A stretch of DNA of 64,000 nucleotides. Origin: Desemzia sp. RIT 804. GTDB lineage: Bacteria > Bacillota > Bacilli > Lactobacillales > Carnobacteriaceae. The notes under the pieces are model-generated. The model was not told the origin of the DNA. It worked only from the letters and a program-made list of their open reading frames with translations, and ran no database searches. Where the stretch lies: contig NZ_JAFEMV010000008.1 in assembly GCF_016892605.1 (NCBI RefSeq), forward strand, positions 1 through 64,000, in the 5' to 3' direction. A program made the translations under genes and the position numbers. Below are positions 18,361-26,954 of the stretch, in pieces (within the stretch, counting starts at the first letter, position 1; every line of letters begins with the position of its first letter).

Positions 18361-18451
18361 ACCCAAGCAAATCGTTTTGTCTCTATCTAGAGTTCCATTC
18401 ATAAACTTTCAAAAAGACAGCAATACCAACATTCTAAGGAGGAAATCATTT

Positions 18452-19645
18452 ATGACAACTACACTCACACAAACAACGATCAAAGAAGAAGTTTTACAAG
18501 GTGCCGATGAGGTTATTGCTTTAAGACGCTTTTTCCATCAACATCCTGAACCTAGCTTGAAAGAATTTGAAACGATCAAACGTATTAAAAAAGAACTCGA
18601 TAAATTAGGGATTCCTTATGAAGCTGTCGGTGAAACTGGAGCTATCGGAACGATTACCGGTGGTAAAGGACCAGGAAAAACAATTCTTTTACGTACAGAC
18701 ATTGACGCATTGGAATTAGAAGATGCTAAAGATAAGCCGTATAAATCACTGAAACCTGGTTTGCATCATGCTTGCGGACATGATGGACATGCTTCTGCTC
18801 TACTCGGTGCAGCGAAGGTCCTTAAAAATCATGCAGCTGAATTTAGCGGCACCATTAAACTAGCTTTTCAGCAAGCTGAAGAAATCGGTGCTGGTGCTCG
18901 TCAATTTGTCAAAGGCGGTTTTGTAGATAATGTGGATCAAGTATTTGGGATCCATGTTTCTTCTGGCACTCCTACTGGAAAAATCGATATCACTTCAGGA
19001 GCTTCTAATGCATCATGCGATATTTTTAAAATCAAAGTACACGGAAAAAGCAGCCATGTAGGTAAACCACATTTAGGTAAAGATGCTCTACTGGCCGCCG
19101 CAGCCATTACCGTTGAATTGCAAAGTATTGTGGCACGAGAAGTTGATCCCTTGGACCAAGCAGTTGTTGCTATCGGTGTATTGAATGCTGGTACACGATA
19201 CAATATCGTTGCAAATGAAGCAAGTTTAGAAGGAACTGTCCGGACATTCAGTCATGAAACTCGTAAATTTGTTTTGGAAGCTGTCGAACGTGTAGCTCAA
19301 GATGTAGCAAAAGCACATAGAACAACGATTGAATTTGAGAACTATGATGCTGCTGCTCCACTTATCAATGATCCGGTCGCAGCTAAACGCGCTGAACGAG
19401 TAGCTGCTGGAATTGTTGGGGTAGAAAACATCATTACTGATTCGCCAAAAAGTATGGGAGCTGATGATTTTGCCGATTATTTAGCGGTTGCTCAAGGTGT
19501 GTATGCTTTTGTGGGAACACGTAATCCAGATGATCCAAATACTTGGTATGGACATCATCATGAAAATTTCGATATCGATGAACGAGGATTAGCTATTGCA
19601 ACTGAACTCCATGTAAATTATGCTTTAGATTTTTTAAATGAATAG
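18452..19645 (+). CDS. M20 family amidohydrolase
   Basis: A 397-residue zinc peptidase-like amidohydrolase (M20D, hippurate hydrolase/IAA-amino acid hydrolase group) that removes N-acyl groups from amino acids. Metal ligands are visible in HHACGHDGH (105-113), QQAEEIGAGA and the C-terminal GHHHENFDIDE. The frame opens with a TTG at 18377, but AAGGAGG sits 10 nt before the ATG at 18452, so I use that. Position downstream of metNIQ and Met T-boxes suggests it releases methionine or a related amino acid from an N-acylated form; this is inference. Confidence 0.85.
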   Translation: MTTTLTQTTIKEEVLQGADEVIALRRFFHQHPEPSLKEFETIKRIKKELDKLGIPYEAVGETGAIGTITGGKGPGKTILLRTDIDALELEDAKDKPYKSLKPGLHHACGHDGHASALLGAAKVLKNHAAEFSGTIKLAFQQAEEIGAGARQFVKGGFVDNVDQVFGIHVSSGTPTGKIDITSGASNASCDIFKIKVHGKSSHVGKPHLGKDALLAAAAITVELQSIVAREVDPLDQAVVAIGVLNAGTRYNIVANEASLEGTVRTFSHETRKFVLEAVERVAQDVAKAHRTTIEFENYDAAAPLINDPVAAKRAERVAAGIVGVENIITDSPKSMGADDFADYLAVAQGVYAFVGTRNPDDPNTWYGHHHENFDIDERGLAIATELHVNYALDFLNE

Positions 19646-19681
19646 TGCACAGTTTGAATCATAAACTTTCTTAAAAAAACT

Positions 19682-19785
19682 GGCTATCTGTTTTATAGCG
19701 TTGGTAAAGAAAGCACTGAAGGAATTGTTAGAAGTTGGTGTTTAAGTAGCTTAGGCTTTCTACCAACATTATTTAATGAAGAACC
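19682..19785 (+). repeat. Three-way-junction repeat, copy 1
   Basis: Outer stem TATAGCGTTGGTAAAGAAAG with CTTTCTACCAAC-ATTATT; second hairpin AAGTTG-GTGTTTAAG-TAGCTT. It starts 37 bp after the amidohydrolase stop and abuts a terminator. It is closely similar to copies at 47218 and 57317. Confidence 0.75.
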
Positions 19786-19817
19786 AAAAAACTCAGAAAA
19801 ATCTGAGTTTTTTTATT
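19785..19817 (+). terminator. Terminator of the met operon
   Basis: ACTCAGA-aaaa-TCTGAGT followed by seven T, directly after the repeat unit. Confidence 0.85.
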
Positions 19818-19894
19818 TTGCTTTATTTCCTAGCTACCCTTGCTTTCATATGTTTTTTCAATAGACAAGCACATTATTCGTCAGAAATAAAGTC

Positions 19895-19923
19895 TTAAAA
19901 ACATATTTTGTTTGATATATAAT
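19895..19923 (+). promoter_or_regulatory. Promoter of nrdJ
   Basis: TTAAAA (19895-19900), 17 bp and TATAAT (19918-19923). The two NrdR-like boxes lie just downstream, where bound repressor would block initiation or elongation. Confidence 0.6.
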
Positions 19924-19933
19924 AATTAAAGTA

Positions 19934-19949
19934 TTACAATATATGGTGT
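19934..19949. promoter_or_regulatory. NrdR box 1
   Basis: TTACAATATATGGTGT matches the NrdR palindrome ACACAATATATTGTGT with few mismatches. It starts exactly 32 bp before box 2, the spacing of three helical turns seen at NrdR targets. Confidence 0.75.
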
Positions 19950-19965
19950 AAACAATTACTAGAAA

Positions 19966-19981
19966 GCACCACATATTGTGT
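19966..19981. promoter_or_regulatory. NrdR box 2
   Basis: GCACCACATATTGTGT, reverse complement ACACAATATGTGGTGC, is a second close match to the NrdR consensus, on the same helix face as box 1. Confidence 0.75.
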
Positions 19982-20021
19982 TCGTTTGTGTAATTGATCA
20001 CTAAAGATTGGAGTGTTGGTT

Positions 20022-22562
20022 ATGGCGATGAATGTATCATCCAAAGCAACTTTAAATATCAAACAATTGAATGAGGACATCAAAGGGTTTCCTCAAGTCT
20101 ATCCTATCACTGAAGAAATGGGTCTAACTTTTGAGGGCGTGTCGCGTTTAGTTATGCTCGACCGTTATTCGTTTAAAGATACTTCAAAAATGACACTCTC
20201 TACGGGAGACTTAGTAGTTTTGACCATCAGAGAAGATCCAAAGTACCCTGCTCGTGGTACTGGATTTATTACAGAACTGAATCATCAAAAAAACCAAGCA
20301 ACTGTTCTTGTCGAAGAAGAATATAGAAGTAACCTAGAAGATGCTCACGAACGAGAAACAGGTGAGATCGTACGCAGTATCGACACTATTGAAAAACCTT
20401 TAGAAGTTTATTATGAACAAATTGCTAAACGAAACGCTAGCGGGTTATCTGCTGTAGAAGCCGGATCTCAACAAGCTGATACTGTTTTTGATGATTTCTA
20501 CGAAGAATTGAAATCTTTAAATTTTGTTCCGGCTGGTCGTGTCTTGTATGGTGCAGGCTCTCAAACAGATGTTACTTACTTTAACTGCTACGTGATGCCT
20601 TTCGTGGAAGACTCACGTGAAGGAATTTCAGATCACCGCAAACAAGTCATGGAAATTATGAGTCGTGGCGGCGGTGTTGGAACAAACGGTTCTACTCTGC
20701 GTCCTCGAAATACATTAGCACGCGGCGTAAATGGAAAATCTTCCGGTTCTATCTCTTGGTTAGACGATATTGCTAAATTGACTCATTTAGTTGAACAAGG
20801 CGGCAGTCGTCGAGGCGCTCAAATGATCATGTTGGCTGACTGGCATCCAGATGTTATCGAGTTTATTATTTCAAAAATGCAAAACCCTCTCATTCTACGT
20901 TTCTTGATTGAACAAACAGAGGATGAGCAAATCAAAAAACTAGCTCAAGAAAAATTGAAATTTACTCCTTTCTCTGAAAAAGAAAAAGCTTTGTATCAAG
21001 GAGTACTTAATTATAAAAATATGCCTGGAACTGGCGGGTTTGATGTCTCTATTATCAAAGAAGCTGAAGACAAATTGCAAACAGGTGGTACTTACTCTGT
21101 TCATAATCCAGATTTCTTGACCGGTGCAAATATTTCTCTTTGTTTAACAGACGATTTTATGCAAGCCGTAGAGAACGATGAAGAATATCAACTTAAATTC
21201 CCTGACGTAGAGAATTATAGTCCTGAAGAAATGGATTACTACAATGCTTATTGGGCTGATTGCGGCGATGTACGCGAGTGGGAAGCACAAGGACATGGCA
21301 TACGTGTTTACCGTTCTATACGCGCACGAGAACTATGGAAATTGATCAACATTTGTGCAACTTATTCTGCCGAACCTGGTGTTTTCTTTATCGATAATGC
21401 CAACAAAAAAACCAACGCTACTGCCTATGGACAAAAAGTAGTGGCTACAAACCCGTGTGGAGAACAACCTTTAGCTCCTTTCTCTGTATGTAATTTGGCA
21501 GCAGTTAATTTAGCACAAATGGTCAATAAAGAAACTCAATCAGTGGACTTCAACAAATTGACTCAAACCGTAAAAACAGGTGTCAGAATGCAAGACAATG
21601 TCATTGACGCGACTCCTTATTTCTTAGAAGAAAACGAAAAACAAGCCCTTGGCGAACGTCGAGTCGGGCTTGGTGTAATGGGATTAGCTGATTTGTTGAT
21701 ATATACTGGTGAGACATATGGTTCTGAATCAGGCAATCAATTAGTTGATGAAGTCTTCCAAACGATTGCGGTTTCAGCTTATGAAGCTTCTATTGAACTA
21801 GCAAAAGAACGCGGCAGTTTCCCATTCTTGATCGGAAGTACTGAAGAAGAAACAGCTCACTTGAGAGAAAAATTTATTGATTCCGGGTATATGAAAGATA
21901 TGCCTGAGCATATTCGTGAAGGCGTCTTGAAGCACGGTATACGTAATTCTCATTTACTGACAGTTGCCCCAACTGGTTCTACTGGAACAATGGTCGGTGT
22001 CTCTACTGGATTAGAGCCTTACTTCTCCTTCTCTTATTATAGAAGTGGTCGATTAGGTAAATTTATTGAAGTCAAAGCAGATATTGTACAAGAATATTTG
22101 GACAAACATCCAGAAGCAAATGCAGATGCTCTTCCAGAATTTTTTGTTTCAGCTATGGAATTAGCTCCTGAGGCTCACGTAGACGTTCAAACGACTATTC
22201 AACGTTGGGTAGACAGTTCTATCTCTAAAACCGTAAATGCGCCACGTGGATACAGTGTAGAACAAGTTCAAGGGATTTATGAGCGTCTTTACAACGGAGG
22301 CGCTAAAGGCGGTACAGTTTATGTTGACGGAAGTCGTGATACTCAAGTATTGACATTAAAAGCAGAAGAAAATACTTGGGAAGAAGCAGCTGCTCCTCAA
22401 GAAACTAAAGTAGAATCTAACACTTTATCGGGTATTGAAGAAGTAACTTTTGGTAATGAAGTTGGCGATACATGTCCTATTTGCCGCCAAGGTACTGTTG
22501 AAGATATCGGTGGTTGCAATACATGTACCAATTGTAGTGCACAATTAAAATGTGGTTTATAG
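20022..22562 (+). CDS. nrdJ: Class II (B12-dependent) ribonucleoside reductase
   Basis: NrdJ makes deoxyribonucleotides with an adenosylcobalamin radical, with or without oxygen. The 846-residue protein shows FNCYVMPF near the first active-site cysteine, the substrate loop GGSRRGAQM, the NPCGEQPLAPFSVCNLAAVNL core, and the APTGSTGTMVG phosphate loop. The C-terminus carries a CPICRQG-CNTCTNC zinc-finger-like cluster ending in CGL, likely the thioredoxin-facing cysteines. A GTG at 20013 is in frame, but GGAG sits 8 nt before the ATG at 20022. Two NrdR boxes upstream predict repression by NrdR-ATP/dATP. The host needs cobalamin. Confidence 0.93.
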   Translation: MAMNVSSKATLNIKQLNEDIKGFPQVYPITEEMGLTFEGVSRLVMLDRYSFKDTSKMTLSTGDLVVLTIREDPKYPARGTGFITELNHQKNQATVLVEEEYRSNLEDAHERETGEIVRSIDTIEKPLEVYYEQIAKRNASGLSAVEAGSQQADTVFDDFYEELKSLNFVPAGRVLYGAGSQTDVTYFNCYVMPFVEDSREGISDHRKQVMEIMSRGGGVGTNGSTLRPRNTLARGVNGKSSGSISWLDDIAKLTHLVEQGGSRRGAQMIMLADWHPDVIEFIISKMQNPLILRFLIEQTEDEQIKKLAQEKLKFTPFSEKEKALYQGVLNYKNMPGTGGFDVSIIKEAEDKLQTGGTYSVHNPDFLTGANISLCLTDDFMQAVENDEEYQLKFPDVENYSPEEMDYYNAYWADCGDVREWEAQGHGIRVYRSIRARELWKLINICATYSAEPGVFFIDNANKKTNATAYGQKVVATNPCGEQPLAPFSVCNLAAVNLAQMVNKETQSVDFNKLTQTVKTGVRMQDNVIDATPYFLEENEKQALGERRVGLGVMGLADLLIYTGETYGSESGNQLVDEVFQTIAVSAYEASIELAKERGSFPFLIGSTEEETAHLREKFIDSGYMKDMPEHIREGVLKHGIRNSHLLTVAPTGSTGTMVGVSTGLEPYFSFSYYRSGRLGKFIEVKADIVQEYLDKHPEANADALPEFFVSAMELAPEAHVDVQTTIQRWVDSSISKTVNAPRGYSVEQVQGIYERLYNGGAKGGTVYVDGSRDTQVLTLKAEENTWEEAAAPQETKVESNTLSGIEEVTFGNEVGDTCPICRQGTVEDIGGCNTCTNCSAQLKCGL

Positions 22563-22570
22563 CAGCAATC

Positions 22571-22608
22571 AAAAAAACTGTGGGCAATTGGGCCACAGTT
22601 TTTTTGAT
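22571..22608. terminator. Bidirectional terminator between nrdJ and mgsA
   Basis: AAAAAAACTGTGG and CCACAGTTTTTTT flank a 9-nt loop, giving T runs on both strands. Confidence 0.88.
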
Positions 22609-22622
22609 TTAACTTTATTAGA

Positions 22623-23054
22623 TTAAATATCCAGCGAGTCTCGTTCTCTTTTTTTGGCTATATCTCTCCAGTTCAAGAAACCCGCATCCAAACCACGCAA
22701 CAGCATCTCTGCTGTCCCAAGATTGGTGGCCAAAGGTATTTCGTAGACATCACTCAAACGCAATAAAGCAGAAATATCTGGTTCATGTGGTTGTGACGTC
22801 AATGGATCTCGTAAGAAAATGACCATATCTATTTTATTGTCAGAAATGTATGCACCGATTTGTTGATCTCCACCTAATGGTCCAGATTTAAAACGATGGA
22901 GAGGTAGTCCTGTAGCTTCAAGGACTCTTTCACCAGTTGTACCAGTAGCGTAGAGGGTGTGTTTGTTCAAGATCTCTTGGTAAGCTACACTTAATTTCAC
23001 CATATCATCTTTCTTTTTATCATGAGCTATCAAAGCAATATTCAATTTAGTCAA
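22623..23054 (-). CDS. mgsA: Methylglyoxal synthase
   Basis: MgsA turns dihydroxyacetone phosphate into methylglyoxal and phosphate, an overflow bypass of lower glycolysis. The protein shows the family order: [20 protein letters not shown] (phosphate loop), [14 protein letters not shown] with the catalytic Asp, and [18 protein letters not shown] at 23063 is in frame, but its only nearby purine run is GGA, while GGAG is spaced 8 nt from the TTG at 23054. The TTG gives 143 residues starting like other MgsA proteins. Monocistronic. Confidence 0.88.
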   Translation of the reverse strand: MTKLNIALIAHDKKKDDMVKLSVAYQEILNKHTLYATGTTGERVLEATGLPLHRFKSGPLGGDQQIGAYISDNKIDMVIFLRDPLTSQPHEPDISALLRLSDVYEIPLATNLGTAEMLLRGLDAGFLNWRDIAKKRERDSLDI

Positions 23055-23230
23055 ATTACTCACTCCATTCCAATATCATTTCTCCTTAATCATACCACTT
23101 AGCTTTTGAAAGTTAAAACTAAGCTCTTCTTCTATTCCACTATTTTCTATAAGTGCAATTGCTTGATGCTCTTTTCTAATTTCGTTACACTAAATTTAGA
23201 ATCAAAAAAATAACAGTGAAGGAGATTATT

Positions 23231-23746
23231 ATGGGAAAAAAAGTAGCAACAGTCATTACCAAATTATTCGAAGATGTTGAGTTTACTTCTCCAAAAGAAG
23301 CCTTAACTAAAGCTGGACATGAAGTAGTCACTATTGGATTTGAAGCTGGTGAAACAGTAGAAGGTAAAAAAGGTGAAGCTTCTGTTACTGTCGACAAAGG
23401 AATTGATGATGTAAAACCAGAAGATTTTGATGCTTTGTATATTCCAGGTGGTTTTTCTCCAGATCAACTTCGTAAGGATGAACGCTTTCTTACATTTGTA
23501 AAAGCTTTTGCAAACGATCAAAAACCTATTTTCTCTATCTGCCACGGGCCTCAATTGTTGATCAATGCTGAAGTTGTAAAAGGTAAGAAATTGACTTCCG
23601 TTAAACAAGTAGCAATCGACTTAAAAAATGCTGGGGCAGACTTTATTGATGCAGAAGTTGTTACAGACGATAGTGGAATGATTTCCAGTCGTACACCAGA
23701 TGACTTACCCGCTTTCAACAAAGCGATTGTAGCTGCATTAGATTAA
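23231..23746 (+). CDS. DJ-1/PfpI family protein
   Basis: A 171-residue DJ-1/PfpI superfamily protein (YhbO/PfpI branch). The nucleophile-elbow cysteine is Cys104 with His105 in FSICHGPQLL, the conserved glutamate is near residue 18 (EDVEFTSP), and the IPGGFSPD loop follows. Members are described as glyoxalase III, deglycase or stress proteins. Location next to mgsA, diverging from it, is suggestive of methylglyoxal detoxification, but this is inference. AAGGAG at 23219-23224 supports the ATG at 23231 over an in-frame GTG at 23216. Confidence 0.85.
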   Translation: MGKKVATVITKLFEDVEFTSPKEALTKAGHEVVTIGFEAGETVEGKKGEASVTVDKGIDDVKPEDFDALYIPGGFSPDQLRKDERFLTFVKAFANDQKPIFSICHGPQLLINAEVVKGKKLTSVKQVAIDLKNAGADFIDAEVVTDDSGMISSRTPDDLPAFNKAIVAALD

Positions 23747-23840
23747 ATCGCTTACTAAATAAGTATTTTTTCATTAAAACACCCCAAAAACTTCACCTAT
23801 TTTTCATGCAAAGTTTTGGGGAACTTGTTATACTTTTTTT

Positions 23841-23944
23841 AGTCGTTTAAGTAAACCTAAAAATTTTCATTCTCTTTTCTCCCCCTAATGAAAAGAGACT
23901 TATCCCTATAGTAGAAACCTATCCCGGTTTCTACTATTTTTTTT
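23841..23944 (+). ncRNA. Candidate small RNA with C-rich loops (RsaE/RoxS-like layout)
   Basis: An extended -10 (TGTTATACT, 23827-23834) precedes about 104 nt. CTCTTTTC pairs with GAAAAGAG around a loop TCCCCCTAAT; TATCCCTA follows; the terminator (23908-23944) is ATAGTAGAAACC-tatccc-GGTTTCTACTAT plus eight T, and its loop again holds TCCC. Repeated unpaired TCCC is how RsaE/RoxS base-pairs with ribosome-binding sites. No open frame of note lies inside. Homology to RsaE is not shown. Confidence 0.5.
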
Positions 23945-23977
23945 ACATTTCCCCAGTTAAAGGGCGAATTGAAATAG

Positions 23978-24035
23978 AAAAACCAAAGACACTTCCAAAA
24001 TATTATTAAATATTTTGGAAGTGTCTTTGGTTTTT
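23978..24035. terminator. Long bidirectional terminator after the FUSC gene
   Basis: A nearly perfect stem of about 26 pairs (AAAAACCAAAGACACTTCC with its complement) flanks a short AT loop and abuts the stop codon at 24036. Confidence 0.85.
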
Positions 24036-25133
24036 CTAGTCTCTTCTTTGATGTTTCACAGCATGAATAAATTTTTCAGGTAGTTTTATTTTACCTTCAT
24101 ATAACGTCAAGGCTCCCGCAATGATAGCCGCTCCAATAAAGGCGATAAAACTTCCCAATACTAATCCTGCGAACCGAGAGCTGATCAATTCATTTACAAA
24201 AGCGCCACTAGATAAATTAGCCAATAATAAAGATAGAGGATTGGTAAAGAAATTAGCTAGCCCATAATTTCGAACCATACAATATTCTACAAATAGATTG
24301 AGAACAATGATGATCAAAATGGTCGAAAGAACACTTAAATCAAACGAAAATAACACAATCCCGACTAGTAATCCAACCATCCCTCCAACTATCCTTTGAA
24401 TATTGCGTTGGAAAATAACAACTAATTCTCTTCCTTGCAATACAGCAGCACAAGATATCGTTACCCAATAGGGATTCCCTAAACCTAACGACATACCTAT
24501 ATAAGTAGCAAAAAAGATGATTCCTGCATGATGCATGGAAGTTAGCAGTAGCCTTGAATCGTCTTTGATGGCGCAGGAAAATCTTTCTTTAAAAGAAACA
24601 ACTGCAAATTTTTCATCATCTTCAATTAATTTGCGATGAAGTATTCCGACTATAACAGCAACAATAATAGCAGCTATTACCCCAAATGCAACATAAAGTG
24701 TAGCAGATAAAATACCCGTAAAGTTTAATGACGTGCCTGTTGCCATTGAACTAACCATAATGATAAAAAAAGCGCCTGGTTTTGGTGAATTTAAAATTCT
24801 AAAAATGATAAAACCCAATAAACTAATTAAACTGATCGTGATAGGAATCATCCAAGGTACAAAAGTAGACACCGCACCTGCAAAGAAACCGAATATCATA
24901 AAGAGACCCACTCTAAAAATTCGTTTCATTAAATGTTTTGTCGGAATAGGCAAATAGTAAAGAAATGCAAATGCTCCTAATGCTCCAAATGTCCCCACTT
25001 GCATATTACCTGATAAGTACCCTATTAAAAGCATTATACCGGTTGTCATTCCTGCTCCAAAAACGCGCAGCAAAGAATCATCAGTTTTTTTGATAACCAA
25101 TAGACTCTTGATAGTTTTTTTTACTTTACTCAT
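24036..25133 (-). CDS. FUSC family integral membrane protein
   Basis: A 365-residue membrane protein of the FUSC (fusaric acid resistance-like) superfamily. It has two bundles of about four to six hydrophobic segments each, separated by a cytoplasmic stretch (residues 165-190) with charged IEDDEKFAVVSFKERF. The second bundle holds the FUSC signature SLGLGNPYWVTISCAAVLQG followed by FQRNIQRIVGGMVG. Proposed roles include efflux of aromatic acids; the substrate is unknown. It stands alone. Confidence 0.8.
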   Translation of the reverse strand: MSKVKKTIKSLLVIKKTDDSLLRVFGAGMTTGIMLLIGYLSGNMQVGTFGALGAFAFLYYLPIPTKHLMKRIFRVGLFMIFGFFAGAVSTFVPWMIPITISLISLLGFIIFRILNSPKPGAFFIIMVSSMATGTSLNFTGILSATLYVAFGVIAAIIVAVIVGILHRKLIEDDEKFAVVSFKERFSCAIKDDSRLLLTSMHHAGIIFFATYIGMSLGLGNPYWVTISCAAVLQGRELVVIFQRNIQRIVGGMVGLLVGIVLFSFDLSVLSTILIIIVLNLFVEYCMVRNYGLANFFTNPLSLLLANLSSGAFVNELISSRFAGLVLGSFIAFIGAAIIAGALTLYEGKIKLPEKFIHAVKHQRRD

Positions 25134-25315
25134 TCAATCACCTATTTCTAATTTATTATTTTATTCCCTGTTCTCTTAATAAACAGCATTAACCCTTCTA
25201 TTATACACCCTTTTGTTTAATTGTGCTGCCCTAACTCACAAGCCTGCTTTCAATGATTAGAAAAAAAGTACATTTTGGGCATAATTTCTTCACAATTAGT
25301 AAGTATTATGAACTC
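25134..25315. other. Intergenic stretch before small RNA 1
   Basis: It holds the upstream region of the FUSC gene (minus) and the promoter of the small RNA (plus). The block TTCTTCA (25287-25293) and the -10 TATTAT (25304-25309) recur at the second small-RNA locus. No gene is supported. Confidence 0.4.
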
Positions 25316-25424
25316 ATACCAATAACAACCAACTTTTTTATATTTTCATTTTTACCTTATACTCCTCCAAAGTATCAGGTACTACTCCTTTTAACCACTT
25401 GCTCATGTAGCAAGTGGTTTTTTT
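25316..25424 (+). ncRNA. Candidate small RNA 1 with CCTCCAA loop
   Basis: Predicted start ~25316 after TATTAT. The hairpin TACCT-t-ATACT-CCTCCAA-AGTAT-c-AGGTA (25353-25381) presents CCTCCAA (25364-25370), complementary to Shine-Dalgarno sequences. A terminator AACCACTTGCT-catgt-AGCAAGTGGTT plus a T run ends at 25424. The 5' region (ATACCAA-AACAA) matches small RNA 2 at 26955. No open frame with a start signal is present. Confidence 0.55.
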
Positions 25425-25486
25425 GTTTTTTATTTTTAGTAGAATCTTTCCTCCAAACCTTCCCACTACTCTCACCAAGCACCCCC

Positions 25487-25530
25487 GATTCCTTCAGTGC
25501 TTTTTTATCAACGCCATAAAATAGATATCC
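25487..25530 (-). repeat. Three-way-junction repeat, broken copy 4
   Basis: Read on minus, GGATATCTATTTTATGGCG, then TTGATAAAAAAGCACTG and AAGGAAT match the first ~45 bp of copy 1. The rest is not recognisable. Confidence 0.55.
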
Positions 25531-25658
25531 GTTTTTAATTATGATTTGCTTTAGAAACCTAAAAAAACATCATTGTATTTAATGGAAGAATTTTACCACC
25601 CTTCTGAAAGAATATTAGTAAAAATCCGTCGCAATCTTCACTTATTTTATTTATGTAC

Positions 25659-25687
25659 TTGCAGTCGCTACTTGTTTTGGCTTATGT
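25659..25687 (+). promoter_or_regulatory. Probable promoter of the acyl-CoA dehydrogenase gene
   Basis: TTGCAG (25659-25664), 17 bp and TTATGT (25682-25687). The -10 is weak. Confidence 0.4.
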
Positions 25688-25726
25688 TTAATTCTATCAA
25701 GAGCTTGATTCGAGGAGGACAGAGAC

Positions 25727-26866
25727 ATGTTTTTAAGTGAAGAGTTATTAGAAGAGATTCACCGTAGGGCACCAAAGTACGACAAAGACAATAGTTTTCC
25801 TTATGAAGATTATAAAGCACTGAAAGCAGCAGGATATTACAAGGCTTTTGTGCCTAAAGAATATGGTGGATACGGACTATCGTTAAAGGAAATCGCACAA
25901 GAACAGACACGACTTGCCAAAGCTGCTCCTGCAACAGCTTTAGGTATCAACATGCATCAAATCATTGTAGGTGTAGGGAAATACATGGTTCGCCACGGAA
26001 ATAAACGTGGGGAGCAATTATTAACAGATGCTGTCAATGGGCATTTGCTCTCTTTTGCTATCTCAGAACCCGCTAACGATCGCGTTCTTTTTGGGTCTAT
26101 TTGCCAAGCAAATCCCGAGGAAGATGGTGGGTACCGTTTTTATGGACCCAAAGTCTTTATTTCCATGTCTGGAGAAGCTACACGCATGGTGACTTATGGT
26201 ATGGATGACAATAACGGCGACCCGCAATCTGTTTTTGCGTATATCGAAAACGATCCTGAGACCGTTCAAGTCAAGCCTGAATGGGATACGCTTGGTATGC
26301 GAGGCACTCAATCTTACAACCTGACCTTAGAAGGAGCCTATGCTGCAAAAGAAAATATTTTAACAAAAGTAGCTCCGGGACCAAGTTTTGATCCTGTTGT
26401 TTTTGGGATCTTTGCCAATTTTGAGATTTTGCTGGCTGCTACTTACCATGGACTTGGCAAACGCGCCTTGGAATTAGGTATTGAACACGTTAAAAAGCGT
26501 AAATCTATTGCTCAAGGGACGACTTATGATCAAGACAAAAATATTCGCTGGCGTATCGCAGAGGCTGCTTTACTGTTAGATACCATTCCGCCACAAATCA
26601 ACACTTTGGCAGATGACGTGGAAAATAATGAAGATCATGGAAATTATTGGATGCCACGACTATCTGCTATTAAGAACTATTCCGTTGAAGCTTCTTTCAA
26701 AACAGTAGAAGAGATGGTTCGTGCTTCAGGCGGTAGTTCCTACTCCAACCATAGCGAGTTATCGCGCTTAGTACGTGATGTCTATGCTGGTTTATTCCAA
26801 CCTTCCGATCAAGAATCACTTCATGATTCATGGGCCTCACTTTTGCTGGGTCCTATTGAAAAATAA
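25727..26866 (+). CDS. Acyl-CoA dehydrogenase family flavoprotein
   Basis: A 379-residue protein of the acyl-CoA dehydrogenase fold. The N-terminal helical domain carries YKAFVPKEYGGYGLSLKEIA, the middle domain FAISEPANDRVLFGS and WDTLGMRGTQSYNL (flavin contacts), and the C-terminal helices RASGGSSYSNHSELSRLVRDV, where a typical R-D pair contacts the cofactor. The usual catalytic glutamate is not obvious, so it may belong to the flavin monooxygenase-like (DszC/HsaA) branch or act on a non-CoA substrate. GAGGAGG precedes the ATG. No beta-oxidation gene is nearby, and both sides carry related small-RNA candidates. Confidence 0.75.
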   Translation: MFLSEELLEEIHRRAPKYDKDNSFPYEDYKALKAAGYYKAFVPKEYGGYGLSLKEIAQEQTRLAKAAPATALGINMHQIIVGVGKYMVRHGNKRGEQLLTDAVNGHLLSFAISEPANDRVLFGSICQANPEEDGGYRFYGPKVFISMSGEATRMVTYGMDDNNGDPQSVFAYIENDPETVQVKPEWDTLGMRGTQSYNLTLEGAYAAKENILTKVAPGPSFDPVVFGIFANFEILLAATYHGLGKRALELGIEHVKKRKSIAQGTTYDQDKNIRWRIAEAALLLDTIPPQINTLADDVENNEDHGNYWMPRLSAIKNYSVEASFKTVEEMVRASGGSSYSNHSELSRLVRDVYAGLFQPSDQESLHDSWASLLLGPIEK

Positions 26867-26954
26867 AATAATGTTCACAATTGACAGAAACGAATTCGTT
26901 AAAATAAAAAATTTCTATCACACATTCTTCATACTTGGTAGCTATAATCTATTT

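Noticed and set aside
18377-18451. N-terminal extension of the M20 amidohydrolase from a TTG
   Set aside because: A strong AAGGAGG precedes the ATG at 18452, and the extra residues are translated intergenic sequence.
20022-22562. Intein or frameshift in nrdJ
   Set aside because: The frame is continuous, of family length, and lacks intein splice motifs.
23791-23820. Terminator for the DJ-1/PfpI gene from CCCCAAAAACTT/AAAGTTTTGGGG
   Set aside because: The stem is real, but no T run follows directly on either strand, so I did not list it as a terminator.
25253-25519. An 88-codon frame across small RNA 1
   Set aside because: It crosses a terminator and a repeat fragment, and has no ribosome-binding site.
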